The notes below the pieces were generated by a model that worked only from the letters and a program-made list of their open reading frames with translations, made no database searches and had not been told where the DNA came from. Of a stretch of DNA of 47,315 nt, positions 20,280 through 27,975 are shown in pieces. Made by a program: the position numbers and the translations under genes. The stretch covers positions 14,482 to 61,796 of IMG/VR virus record IMGVR_UViG_3300033148_001550. One strand, given 5' to 3'. Within the stretch, counting starts at the first letter, position 1; each line of letters starts with the position of its first letter. This DNA comes from a virus.

Positions 20280-20384
20280 AAGCACGAGCAACCCAACGTA
20301 AGCAGCTAAAAGCATAATTGAGCTATGTTTGTATTGCTCTTCAGACCTACCTTGTCTATCGATATATTTGTTATTTTTTTTCAT
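20253..20384 (-). CDS. small single-span membrane protein (43 aa)
   Basis: Reads MKKNNKYIDRQGRSEEQYKH, then a hydrophobic segment at about 24-43 (IMLLAAYVGLLVLLVIIG) and a TAA at 20253. A charged N-terminus followed by one apolar helix is typical of a small inner-membrane protein. Its start overlaps the metallophosphoesterase stop by 14 bases, in keeping with the tight packing of this operon. It also overlaps the rightward 76-aa gene at its end. It is short, so it is easily missed. Function unknown. Confidence 0.6.
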   Translation of the reverse strand: MKKNNKYIDRQGRSEEQYKHSSIMLLAAYVGLLVLLVIIGIFS

Positions 20385-21114
20385 TTTTACCTAAATTCAT
20401 CATACAGTTTATAGCGGTGTGACCACCTATAACAACCCCACATGATATAGCTTGTTTTTTAAAATTTCTAGCGTATGCTGCTGCGTAAGATTTAGCATCA
20501 ACTCCACACCCCACTTGCATACCGAACACTCTAAACTTTTTCCCAACAAACCATATTGTATATGATTCTGTGTGTGTATGCCCACAAACACTTGACATCA
20601 TATTGTTTTTCGCTTTAGTTTTTGCTTGACCGCCTTCTCCATGTTCATATAAAACATTGTCGTATACAATAGTTTCAACCCAATTCCATTTATGAGTTCC
20701 TAATACATCGTTATAAGATTTAATCCACTCAGCTGGTATACCTCCGGTCATTGCTTTTCGCGAAGCCATTCTATCGTGATTTCCAATGCAAACGTCTGCA
20801 ACAGGGAATGCTTTATACCACTTTTTAACGTACTTTTTAGCTAGTTTAAGCTCGTTTCCAGCAGACAACCCAGAAGGGTCTGGTTCGTGGTAGCTAAAGG
20901 CGTGATTGTCTAATATATCGCCTATAAATATTACTTGATTACAATTATATTTACTATAAACTTCTTGGCAAAATTCTAAATATCCGTCTAAAGTAAAAGG
21001 AGCGTGAAGATCCCCAATGATTAGAATCCTACGCTCCTTCTTATTTAAGTTTTGAAAGGCTATTCTTTTGTTTCCAGAAAGTCGTGGTCTTATTTCGTCT
21101 GCATTATATTTCAT
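20371..21114 (-). CDS. calcineurin-like metallophosphoesterase (247 aa)
   Basis: All five metal-binding blocks are visible: GDLHAP (D35, H37), GDILDNH (D66), GNHDR (N112, H113, D114), YEHGEGG (H158) and CGHTHT (H178, H180). This is a dimetal phosphatase/phosphodiesterase fold, active on phosphoester bonds. Without a search I cannot name the substrate: nucleic acid end, cyclic nucleotide or protein. The product is cytosolic, with no signal peptide. It lies at the 3' end of the leftward replication operon, overlapping the next gene upstream by 11 bases. The N-terminal 27 residues are extra and basic. Confidence 0.85.
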   Translation of the reverse strand: MKYNADEIRPRLSGNKRIAFQNLNKKERRILIIGDLHAPFTLDGYLEFCQEVYSKYNCNQVIFIGDILDNHAFSYHEPDPSGLSAGNELKLAKKYVKKWYKAFPVADVCIGNHDRMASRKAMTGGIPAEWIKSYNDVLGTHKWNWVETIVYDNVLYEHGEGGQAKTKAKNNMMSSVCGHTHTESYTIWFVGKKFRVFGMQVGCGVDAKSYAAAYARNFKKQAISCGVVIGGHTAINCMMNLGKNEKK

Positions 21115-21298
21115 CTGTTAAAGCGTAAATTAGCTCATTCATAATAGATATAATGTTTTTAGCTTTTAGTTTAGCTTGCTCATGATCCCTTTCCATTAGG
21201 TCTTCATAAAGCTCATTAGTGAGGTCGTGCATTTCATCCGCAACATAAGTTATGTGCTTTATAGCTTGAATGTCGTTCGGTGAAATTTTTGAAGTCAT
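21104..21298 (-). CDS. small acidic helical hypothetical protein (64 aa)
   Basis: Wholly helical and acidic (YVADEMHDLTNELYEDLMERDHEQAKLKAKNI). It overlaps the phosphoesterase start by 11 bases and shares one base (TAATG) with the gene upstream, which argues for real, coupled translation. No family recognised. Confidence 0.6.
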   Translation of the reverse strand: MTSKISPNDIQAIKHITYVADEMHDLTNELYEDLMERDHEQAKLKAKNIISIMNELIYALTDEI

Positions 21299-21555
21299 TA
21301 ATCCATTGTGAATAAAAATTGTGTTCCAATCGTGGAGTTTAGTTTTTTGATTGCTCGATAAATAACTCTTGATTTAGACTTTACCGCTTTTCTTTCTGAA
21401 GTAGTAGAGTCTTGACCAAGCCACATATACAATCCACTATCGATGTGTAAAAGAGTATCTATTTTTTTTTCATCACTCCAGGAAGTGAAAGACATAATCT
21501 TTTCTACATCATCAAAATTATATTTGCATTTTTCAGTATATATACCCATTATCAA
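21298..21555 (-). CDS. small hypothetical protein (85 aa)
   Basis: Contains YNFDDVEKIMSFTSWSDEKK followed by a helix pair ending AIKKLNSTIGTQFLFTMD. The first two codons are MIM; starting at the second Met (21549) would shorten the overlap with the DnaA-like gene. Not recognised. Its neighbours suggest a replication or regulatory accessory role. Confidence 0.6.
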   Translation of the reverse strand: MIMGIYTEKCKYNFDDVEKIMSFTSWSDEKKIDTLLHIDSGLYMWLGQDSTTSERKAVKSKSRVIYRAIKKLNSTIGTQFLFTMD

Positions 21556-21943
21556 TTAACTTTAACTTATTTTTAAGTTCTGTTATCTCCAAATTTAACA
21601 AAAAATTTTGTTCTTGCAAGTGCTTAATTTTTAAATTGCGCTCTTTTTCTTCTGAATAATCTTCTTTTGATAGCCAGTAAAGCTCTATTTTTTGCTTTAA
21701 ATTAGCCATCTGAGGGTTGTATCTAACCATATATGGATATTCTTTTTGACCATGTATTATAGTTGCGTGGTTCTTGTTGAAAACTTGTGCAATTTGTGGA
21801 TAAGTCATGTAGAGATTATCCCTAAGTAATGTGTAAAGAATTGCCCTAAGCTCTATATACTCCCTTTTTCGAGTCTTGCTCAGTGGATTTAGTCCGGTCA
21901 TTTCTGTCGATAAAGATATCAGACTTTTTACTGCTAGGTTCAT
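21533..21943 (-). CDS. DnaA domain-IV-like DNA-binding protein (136 aa), copy 1
   Basis: Residues 22-70 follow the DnaA C-terminal domain pattern. There is a basic helix with KTRKREYIELRAILYTLLR, then MTYPQIAQVF and the signature helix NKNHATIIHG (58-66; DnaA has D-H-[ST]-T-V-x-H). This domain alone binds DnaA boxes through a helix-turn-helix. The AAA+ domain of DnaA is absent. The C-terminal 50 residues form a coiled coil (EEKERNLKIKHLQEQNFLL), which may dimerise it. The start could also be Met15 (21901), as the upstream gene overlaps the first 98 bases. It is probably an origin- or promoter-binding protein of the phage. Confidence 0.72.
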   Translation of the reverse strand: MNLAVKSLISLSTEMTGLNPLSKTRKREYIELRAILYTLLRDNLYMTYPQIAQVFNKNHATIIHGQKEYPYMVRYNPQMANLKQKIELYWLSKEDYSEEKERNLKIKHLQEQNFLLNLEITELKNKLKLIDNGYIY

Positions 21944-22259
21944 ATGGCTTTATGTGTAAATTTAAATTTATTAAATCAAGATACTCATTTAAATCGATTA
22001 AACAAATGTCTGTGAGTATTAAAAATGATCCTCTTATTTTTATCATCTCTAATGCATACGGATAAGCCACCCCTTCGTGGTGTACAATACCTCCTCGAAT
22101 CTCACTAATATCACTAGTGGGTTCTATATCTATTACGTTGTCGTCTATGTGTTTTGATATTACAAGGGACAACTCAAAATCCATTTCATCTAAAGCTTGT
22201 AAGTATTCATCACTCACATCATAACCATTATCCTTTATATACTTCGGTTTGAAATCCAT
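21846..22259 (-). CDS. hypothetical protein (137 aa)
   Basis: Contains SDEYLQALDEMDFELSLVISK, then a beta-rich core (GIVHHEGVAYPYALEMIKIRGSF) with HH and YPYA. The polar C-terminal tail (SSKKSDIFIDRNDRTKSTEQ) lies in the stretch that overlaps the DnaA-like gene. No family recognised. It overlaps the VRR-NUC gene upstream by 32 bases. Confidence 0.55.
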   Translation of the reverse strand: MDFKPKYIKDNGYDVSDEYLQALDEMDFELSLVISKHIDDNVIDIEPTSDISEIRGGIVHHEGVAYPYALEMIKIRGSFLILTDICLIDLNEYLDLINLNLHIKPYEPSSKKSDIFIDRNDRTKSTEQDSKKGVYRA

Positions 22260-22467
22260 ACTCTTTTAATTCTTTTAATCTATATTTTTGTAATTCTGAT
22301 AGTTTGCCTTTGGGTTTTTTTATTTCTGAAAACAATACATCGCAATTTTTTGGAAGTGCTATTAAATCTGGTATCCCATTTTTATTTGTTAGTTTTAACT
22401 TTATAACATAGTAACCCTCTGACTCTAACTCTTTTATTCTTTTGTTTTGTATTTGTTGTTCAGTCAT
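22228..22467 (-). CDS. VRR-NUC domain nuclease (79 aa)
   Basis: Nearly the whole protein is the VRR-NUC form of the PD-(D/E)XK fold: helix, then GIPDLIAL (D34), a strand with LFSEIKKPKGKLSELQ (E48, K50, Q60), and a closing helix YRLKELKEYGF. Stand-alone VRR-NUC proteins are common in phages and act as structure-specific nucleases. They cut branched DNA and need a divalent metal. It has an ATGA overlap with the gene upstream, so it is translationally coupled to another nuclease-like gene. Confidence 0.85.
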   Translation of the reverse strand: MTEQQIQNKRIKELESEGYYVIKLKLTNKNGIPDLIALPKNCDVLFSEIKKPKGKLSELQKYRLKELKEYGFQTEVYKG

Positions 22468-22925
22468 ATTTTATTTAGTTTATCTCTGCTTAAAAAATAA
22501 CCATCTCCATGGCCTAAATTTTTTATGTTTTCTTCTTTTATTAACTCATCTTTGGTAGCCCAGCCCACAAACTCCACAATATTTTGGTTTACATAAGCCA
22601 AAACATAGATGTCTATATCTTGATTTACTTTTAATGTAGATAGTAGGTTTCCAGTTTTATAGTGAGTAGATTTTATATCATACCGATTGTTGTTTCGCGT
22701 TACCCCATCAGCGCTACCGCTTCTTGGTGATAAGCCAAAATCTGGAAATAAATTATTAGCTTTAGCGAAAGCGTACTCAGCTTTAAATCCTTGGATATCA
22801 CCTTGCTCTCCACTGTGTTTTCCTATTTTAGCATCAATCACATTGTTTGACCTTGCTATTTTTGATCTTAGTTTTCCTATGTACTCACATAGCTCTACCT
22901 CTAGGTTATCTAATTCAACTATCAT
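22464..22925 (-). CDS. PD-(D/E)XK-like nuclease candidate (153 aa)
   Basis: Has GFKAEYAFAKANNLF (E50), then RSGSADGVTRNNNRYDIKST (D73; D83-x-K85) and TGNLLSTLK. This layout, helix glutamate, then D, then D/E-x-K on a strand, fits the restriction-endonuclease-like fold. The rest is beta sequence with VEFVGWATKDEL. It lies between a helicase and a VRR-NUC nuclease. The fold call is by eye; the substrate is unknown. Confidence 0.58.
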   Translation of the reverse strand: MIVELDNLEVELCEYIGKLRSKIARSNNVIDAKIGKHSGEQGDIQGFKAEYAFAKANNLFPDFGLSPRSGSADGVTRNNNRYDIKSTHYKTGNLLSTLKVNQDIDIYVLAYVNQNIVEFVGWATKDELIKEENIKNLGHGDGYFLSRDKLNKI

Positions 22926-22933
22926 TTAATTAA

Positions 22934-24163
22934 TTATAAAGTTAATAAATCTCTTTTAAAATGTCTTAGGGTATAATCTTTCTTTTTACTAACCGCCTTG
23001 TATATCTCCTTTTCTATACCACCTTTTGAGAATATCCAATAAACATCAGATTCTAACCGGTCTTTTGTTGTCATCCTATCTCTACTCTGCCAATAAGACG
23101 TAGCTGAAAAATCTATGTTATAATACACAAGAGCTTTAGCACTTCTTAAAGATATGCCTTCTCGTCCACTAACTATCTGAAGGGCTATGCTTTTATTGGT
23201 GTTGTTAAATTCGTTAAGATCTGTACATAAGTCATCACCAAATACTTCTTTGAGGGCTTTTAGCTCTTCTTTAAATTTATAAAAGATACCTATCTTTATA
23301 TCAAAAAACTGCTTTCGTATAAACTTAGCTTTACTAGTATCAACCACCATTGATTTACCAGACTCAAACTTTACAGTTCCAGAGCATAATTGGTGTATTT
23401 TTGACATCATCTTTACTGGAGTGTCGGCTAAAACCACCTCAACCGAGCCATCCAGTAGTCTATCTTTTTTTAATTTTTTAATCATGCGTATGGTCTTAGG
23501 GTCTAAATCTACCTCTAATATATGCTCAGTGGTTTTTACTTTGAATCCAGCCTCTTTCTGAGTATACGATATTGTGTGAGGTTTCATTTTGTCAATAATT
23601 GTATCAAGACCATTACTGTAATCGTTTATGTAAAGAGAATTGATTTTTCTTTGCACAACTTTCACATATTGTTTAGAAAACTTATAAAAGTTTACATATT
23701 CCTTGAAAGGATTAGACTTAATAACTGACACCTGGTGATACATTTGCGAATAAGACTCTGGTGTTGGAGTTCCAGACAAAAAAATAACGTAAGGATTGTT
23801 TTCTGATATAAGCGACTTAACCATTTTGGATCTTTTGTTTCGCTTTGGGAAAGCTCCCATCCCATGTGCTTCGTCACAAACAACCATGTCCCATCCAGTT
23901 GATTTTACTTTATGAAGGGACTCGTAGTTTATTACCTCTATATCGTATGATGGGTTTAAAAGCTGGTAGTCGTTCTCAACACTGCTGATAGCTTTTTTCT
24001 TGGTGATAAATAAAAGGTTTTTCACTGGCAGAAGCATACTCACACCCAAGCTCGTAAGCGTCTTGCCAGTTCTAACCTCCATCGCAAGATAAACAAATTT
24101 ATCTTTTTTTAATAAAGGCAGCGCTTTATTTATTATCTCCTTTTGATATGGTCTAAATTCCAT
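22934..24163 (-). CDS. SF2 (SNF2-like) DNA helicase/translocase (409 aa)
   Basis: Helicase motifs in order: Q-like start FRPYQ (3-7), Walker A variant MEVRTGKTLTS (RTGKT at 31-35), Walker B DEAH (97-100), motif III SGTPTP (130-135), motif V region SGREGISL (about 328-336) and motif VI QSRDRMTTKDR (about 356-366). The short, compact form matches phage SNF2-like helicases. It would use ATP to move on duplex DNA or remodel forks. It overlaps the primase-helicase stop by one base (TAATG). The glycine-poor Walker A (EVRTGKT) is shared with other phage members of this group. Confidence 0.85.
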   Translation of the reverse strand: MEFRPYQKEIINKALPLLKKDKFVYLAMEVRTGKTLTSLGVSMLLPVKNLLFITKKKAISSVENDYQLLNPSYDIEVINYESLHKVKSTGWDMVVCDEAHGMGAFPKRNKRSKMVKSLISENNPYVIFLSGTPTPESYSQMYHQVSVIKSNPFKEYVNFYKFSKQYVKVVQRKINSLYINDYSNGLDTIIDKMKPHTISYTQKEAGFKVKTTEHILEVDLDPKTIRMIKKLKKDRLLDGSVEVVLADTPVKMMSKIHQLCSGTVKFESGKSMVVDTSKAKFIRKQFFDIKIGIFYKFKEELKALKEVFGDDLCTDLNEFNNTNKSIALQIVSGREGISLRSAKALVYYNIDFSATSYWQSRDRMTTKDRLESDVYWIFSKGGIEKEIYKAVSKKKDYTLRHFKRDLLTL

Positions 24164-26574
24164 TAAAAATCTAATGAGCCGTTAACTTCAAGCTCGTGTT
24201 TATTTCTAAACCTTACCCATCTGCCACCAGCATCTCTCCCCTCCTCTGGATTGCAGTTGTATTTGTATATTGAATAAGCTGTTAGCCATTTATAATAACG
24301 AGTTCTTGATACAGTAAACTTTGACTTTGGCGCAAAGTCCGGATTATCATCACAAAAATCTAAATATAAATCGTTTTTATAAATCTTACCACCTGGCTTG
24401 AGTTTTTCGTTTTGTCCACCATCACCAATCAAACCACTCCACTCTAAAAATTCGTGGCAAGTTTCAGCAGATAATTGTCTTATTCTTAAATTTACAAATT
24501 CACTTTTTATCAAACCGAACTTCATATACATTTGAAGACATTCAATCATATAATTATCAAATCTACACCACTCATCATCATCCCATTCTCCAAACATCAA
24601 CTTACCAAATTCTTTTAATGGTGTAAACTCTTTAGTGTAATACTGAGTTAGCTCTAACTCCCATTTTCTTCTTTCAAAAGAAGATCCTTTTCCTTTGATA
24701 GCGTAGTTGGTAGTGATGGCTACTTTTGGAGATTTACTAAATGGAATTTTAATCGCATCTTTATTTTTTTTCTCCAAAGTTAATCCTTCAGTTACAACGC
24801 TGAATAATCTTTCAAAGTCAAAATGTTTTTTTACATCATCAAAACATAATATTTGAGTGTCAGCGCTTACTAATTGATATGCAAAACTTTTTTCAAAATT
24901 AAAAGACTTTCCGTCAATTACCACCAGCTTTTTCATATGAGATAATGCATTCATAAACAAACCCTTACCTGTTCCACCCTCCGGATTGTCTGATATAACC
25001 TCGTCATTTAATATCGTGGCTGGACAATAGGATAGGTTTTTCCAAGCGTGTAATAAATACCCAATAGTAGAACGCATGGAATTTGTTCTACTCGTGTTTT
25101 TACCACAAATATTTGAAACAAATTGTTTGTAATCACAATCCCCTCCATCACAAGTTGAAAACGTTCTATCTATAACGTGGTCTTTCCATACATATCCACC
25201 TAAGTCTAAGTAGTCTATCTTTATTACTTCGTCGTGAGTAACCTTTACTGCGCAATTTTTATAATACAAATACGCACTGCTCTTTGTGTCCTCTATAAAG
25301 TAAACTGCAATAGAAGATAATAACGTAAGGAACTCTTCTCTAAAGTATCGCGTGTGTTCGGCAAAATAATTATACACGCTTAAATCGTCTATTTCTAACA
25401 AATAGTTTAATATAAAATCTTTGATTTCTTTTTCTGAAGTATGGTCAATTAAATTGTTTGTCACTTTTACAAACACATAATTTTTACTACCCTCTGGATT
25501 AAATTTGTAAAATCCATTTTCTTCAAGAAACTGCTTGAATAAAATATGTACAATTTTTATTACGCCTTTGTCATTTTTTGTCCAAAACTGATTGTTAGCG
25601 TTTTCCTCATCAAGACGAGTCAAAACATTATCAACTGTACTGACCTCAATATCCGACTCAACTAATTGAGATCTAATTTCTTTTTTTGGCACACCGCGTT
25701 TTAGCTTCATCCGAACATTGTTTACTCGGTCTGTGTCTTCATAATACTTAGTTCCAAAATTTTGCCTTTGCGCGTATGCAGATTGTATAGTTCGTTTAAT
25801 TTCTGTTTGGTTGAAACTCTTTGTTTGGTAGTTGTTTAAAACATATTCAGCTAAAGATTGACTTACGCCAAAATCATTAAATGCTGAAGCTAATATGTAA
25901 GCGTTGTTGTTTCTCTCACCTTCAAGCATTGGATACTTCTTAGCCCACCATTTAACTAATATATCTACTATTTTGTTTTCGTCTGTTACTGGTATTGTAG
26001 GTATATCAGAATGTTTGCTTACCTCTGTGTACTCTTGCTCCTCTATTTTATCCCATAGACTTGACTGAGCGTTTATATAAATTAATGGATCATAAGACTC
26101 GTAACAAACCCTTGATACATTTTTACAGGTTTTATCGAAATACTCGCTATTAAAATACGTCTGAAGACTTAAAAAATAACTTTTATGGTCTTCAGTTGAT
26201 GGAGGTATTTTTACTAATACTTTTAATCCATTTCCGCTGGGAGATATAAATACAGAATAAACATACTTGTCTTTTGATAGCTTTTCTTTTTCTTGCAACA
26301 TATCTCTGTTGCTTTTATATCCATCAAAATCTAAACAAATTAAACCACTATGCTCTTTTATAGCTTTGTCACTTCGCTTTGTGAATTGACCACTAAAGCA
26401 AATGGCTGGTAGTTTTTGTTTTAATATGTTTCTATTGCTTTTATCTTTTTCAGCTCTAATTTTTTTTACTATTTCTTTTGATGCGCCGTCTTGTATGCGC
26501 TTTAAGACTAAATTTACATTTCTGTAAAACGGCTGGGATGTTTTTTTAATATCCTGGAATATTGTAATGTCCAT
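24163..26574 (-). CDS. primase-helicase: VirE_N/BT4734-type N-terminus with SF3-like helicase (803 aa)
   Basis: N-terminal part (about 50-165): LICLDFDGY (D82, D84), SVFISPSGNGLKVLVKI (109-123) and KTCKNVSRVCYESYDP (148-163). These are landmarks of the VirE_N/BT4734 primase-like domain found in Bacteroidetes elements. A helical linker follows (about 210-270, NNAYILASAFNDFG, PriCT-like). The C-terminal half is an SF3-type ATPase, with Walker A NPEGGTGKG (about 528-537), Walker B ILCFDDV (about 571) and motif C KVAITTNY (about 615), then ERRKWELELTQYY. It would make primers and unwind DNA at the phage origin. It is the first gene downstream of a terminator and a non-coding gap, so it probably has its own promoter. 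Confidence 0.82.
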   Translation of the reverse strand: MDITIFQDIKKTSQPFYRNVNLVLKRIQDGASKEIVKKIRAEKDKSNRNILKQKLPAICFSGQFTKRSDKAIKEHSGLICLDFDGYKSNRDMLQEKEKLSKDKYVYSVFISPSGNGLKVLVKIPPSTEDHKSYFLSLQTYFNSEYFDKTCKNVSRVCYESYDPLIYINAQSSLWDKIEEQEYTEVSKHSDIPTIPVTDENKIVDILVKWWAKKYPMLEGERNNNAYILASAFNDFGVSQSLAEYVLNNYQTKSFNQTEIKRTIQSAYAQRQNFGTKYYEDTDRVNNVRMKLKRGVPKKEIRSQLVESDIEVSTVDNVLTRLDEENANNQFWTKNDKGVIKIVHILFKQFLEENGFYKFNPEGSKNYVFVKVTNNLIDHTSEKEIKDFILNYLLEIDDLSVYNYFAEHTRYFREEFLTLLSSIAVYFIEDTKSSAYLYYKNCAVKVTHDEVIKIDYLDLGGYVWKDHVIDRTFSTCDGGDCDYKQFVSNICGKNTSRTNSMRSTIGYLLHAWKNLSYCPATILNDEVISDNPEGGTGKGLFMNALSHMKKLVVIDGKSFNFEKSFAYQLVSADTQILCFDDVKKHFDFERLFSVVTEGLTLEKKNKDAIKIPFSKSPKVAITTNYAIKGKGSSFERRKWELELTQYYTKEFTPLKEFGKLMFGEWDDDEWCRFDNYMIECLQMYMKFGLIKSEFVNLRIRQLSAETCHEFLEWSGLIGDGGQNEKLKPGGKIYKNDLYLDFCDDNPDFAPKSKFTVSRTRYYKWLTAYSIYKYNCNPEEGRDAGGRWVRFRNKHELEVNGSLDF

Positions 26575-26640
26575 TAGTGTTAATTTAATGTTGATTTGAA
26601 TTTACTTAACTTACTGATTAATAGTTATTTATATATAATT

Positions 26641-26654
26641 ATGTCGAAAATGTC
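26641..26654 (+). repeat. dispersed 14-bp element ATGTCGAAAATGTC, copy A
   Basis: Identical to 35418-35431 upstream of groEL. The flanks are also alike: ACTGATT, an AT spacer and TATTTATAT precede both copies by 10-45 bases. The two copies point the same way although the downstream genes point oppositely, so an operator or replication element is likelier than a promoter. Confidence 0.5.
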
Positions 26655-26744
26655 AATAATATATAAATATATAGGTAAAATTAAGTTTTGTTTTGTTTTG
26701 TTTAATGTATTGACTAATATAGGATATATTTCGTCATTTGACAC

Positions 26745-26779
26745 AAAAAAAAGCTAAAGAAAGGGAGCGTATGCTCCCT
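26745..26779 (-). terminator. rho-independent terminator after the SSB-like gene
   Basis: On the minus strand AGGGAGC-ATAC-GCTCCCT forms a perfect 7-bp stem (26762-26779). It is followed by TTCTTTAGC and then eight T (26752-26745). It ends the leftward early transcript 22 bases after the SSB-like stop. Confidence 0.8.
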
Positions 26780-26800
26780 ATCAATAACTTGGTTGTGTGG

Positions 26801-27070
26801 TTAAAACGGAAGGCCATCGCCTTCATTGTTGCTATTATTAGCAACCGGTTGAGGAGTGTTAGCACTCTCTTCTCTTTTGTAAGGTTCTTGCATTTTGCAT
26901 GAAAAATACTGAACTCCATTTTTACTTGTAGTTACCCAAGCAGAAACTTGAAATTCATTTCCATTTAAATCCTTACCATTACCATTGTAATGTGGTTGAT
27001 TGTTTTGATCGTTTCTCTTGTCATTTTTAAAAAGAGAAAAGCTACCAGGTTTTGTTTCGTAATTACTCAT
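26801..27070 (-). CDS. small SSB-like / DUF736-like ssDNA-binding protein (89 aa)
   Basis: Residues 9-17 (GSFSLFKND), then PHYNGNGKDLNGNEFQVSAW and KNGVQYFSCKM, follow the short beta-barrel pattern of DUF736 and small phage SSB-like proteins. The tail is disordered and Asn-rich and ends EGDGLPF, like the acidic D-D-I-P-F tip that bacterial SSB uses to recruit partners. It would coat single-stranded DNA in replication and annealing. It lies next to a recombination pair and ends at a strong terminator. Confidence 0.68.
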   Translation of the reverse strand: MSNYETKPGSFSLFKNDKRNDQNNQPHYNGNGKDLNGNEFQVSAWVTTSKNGVQYFSCKMQEPYKREESANTPQPVANNSNNEGDGLPF

Positions 27071-27071
27071 T

Positions 27072-27245
27072 TTACTTTATTTTAATAGTTTGCTCCAAAT
27101 GTTCTATAGCCGACATAATGATATCATCTTTATCTCGTCTTGTACTGCAAATGGTTGGAACTTCCATCCACAATACATTTGATTCTACTCTTATTTTAAA
27201 GTGTTTCTCTAAAAATGTAGTTATCAATATCTTCAGTTTTTTCAT
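27072..27245 (-). CDS. small hypothetical protein (57 aa)
   Basis: Taken from the Met giving MKKLKILITTFLEKHFKI; a longer form from 27305 would overlap the exonuclease gene by 110 bases. It contains VLWMEVPTICSTRRDKDD and a final helix. The stop is 1 base before the SSB-like start. Not recognised. Confidence 0.45.
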   Translation of the reverse strand: MKKLKILITTFLEKHFKIRVESNVLWMEVPTICSTRRDKDDIIMSAIEHLEQTIKIK

Positions 27246-27975
27246 CGCTAAAAAATTTATGATAAACCTCAATAGCTTTTTCAACCTTTTCTCTTCCAGA
27301 CTCAATGAAAGCTGGAGAGCAGTCTGCTATTTTTAATCTGCCATTGCGTTTATCTATTACTATAAAAAATAGTGGTTTATTAAACATACGTTGATAAATG
27401 TACGCTTGTGAATCGTAATTATATGACTTAGCGCTATATAAAAATTTATCAATATCAGAACTTGTCTTGATGTCAATTATTGCTCCATCTTCAAAATACC
27501 TAACCTCTCCACCCATATCTAATTCAAAACTATTATGATTGATAATATCAGCTTTACCTTTCCACTGCTCATTCATTATTGTAGCAAGTCCAGGAACTTC
27601 ATACTCATTACCTTCAGCATAAATTAGATCAAATAAAGTCATATTTGATGTCATTTTATCTGTTAAAAACTCCAGGTGTTGCATTTCTTTTGACAGTAAA
27701 ACATTTGGCTTTATATCATCGTCTAATTCCTTAAACGCTTTAGTTGTTCTGGATGATACGTCTAATACTTTAAATTCATCCAACTTATTTGGCTCAAGTA
27801 TTTTAGTGTGAAAGTATCTACCTTCAAGCATAGCTTTGGTCTGCTCTTTTGGTTTTCTAAATGATGATGGGTCTTTAAGTAAGTCAATTATATCGGAGTT
27901 TGATAAGTATTGTTTTCCGAACTCTCCGTAATAATTAGAATCATCTTTTAATTTTTCTAAAATATCTTTACTCAT
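27196..27975 (-). CDS. RecE/Cas4-like PD-(D/E)XK exonuclease (259 aa)
   Basis: Opens with YLSNSDIIDLLKDPSSFR (23-40), the typical 'lS.S.i..fl..P..f' start of phage RecE-type nucleases. Then come GRYFHTKILEP (H56), GKADIIN (D143), IIDIKTSSD (D168, K170) and YDSQAYIY (Q190), the catalytic core of the PDDEXK exonuclease fold. It would resect linear double-stranded DNA to give 3' single-stranded ends. It overlaps an annealing-protein gene by 8 bases, giving the classic exonuclease-annealase pair used for phage recombination and concatemer processing. Confidence 0.82.
   Translation of the reverse strand: MSKDILEKLKDDSNYYGEFGKQYLSNSDIIDLLKDPSSFRKPKEQTKAMLEGRYFHTKILEPNKLDEFKVLDVSSRTTKAFKELDDDIKPNVLLSKEMQHLEFLTDKMTSNMTLFDLIYAEGNEYEVPGLATIMNEQWKGKADIINHNSFELDMGGEVRYFEDGAIIDIKTSSDIDKFLYSAKSYNYDSQAYIYQRMFNKPLFFIVIDKRNGRLKIADCSPAFIESGREKVEKAIEVYHKFFSDEKTEDIDNYIFRETL

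Larger units (their letters stand above)
26575..26800. promoter_or_regulatory. AT-rich gap between the SSB-like and primase genes
   Basis: 226 bases without a gene. It holds the terminator of the upstream leftward transcript (26745-26779), a TTTTGTTTTGTTTTG run (26686-26702) and the dispersed element described at 26641. A leftward promoter for the primase gene is expected here, but I see no CAAANNTA box on this strand. Confidence 0.5.

Noticed and set aside
20280-20370. Possible terminator between the convergent blocks
   Set aside because: No GC-rich stem with a T run is present on either strand; the stretch is better explained by the 43-aa membrane gene.
21795-21803. Exact DnaA box (TGTGGATAA) inside the DnaA-like gene
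   Set aside because: Another exact copy lies inside the tail hub gene near 5200. Both are explained by codons (TYPQ and DVDN), and about one copy is expected by chance in this AT-rich window, so this does not mark an origin.
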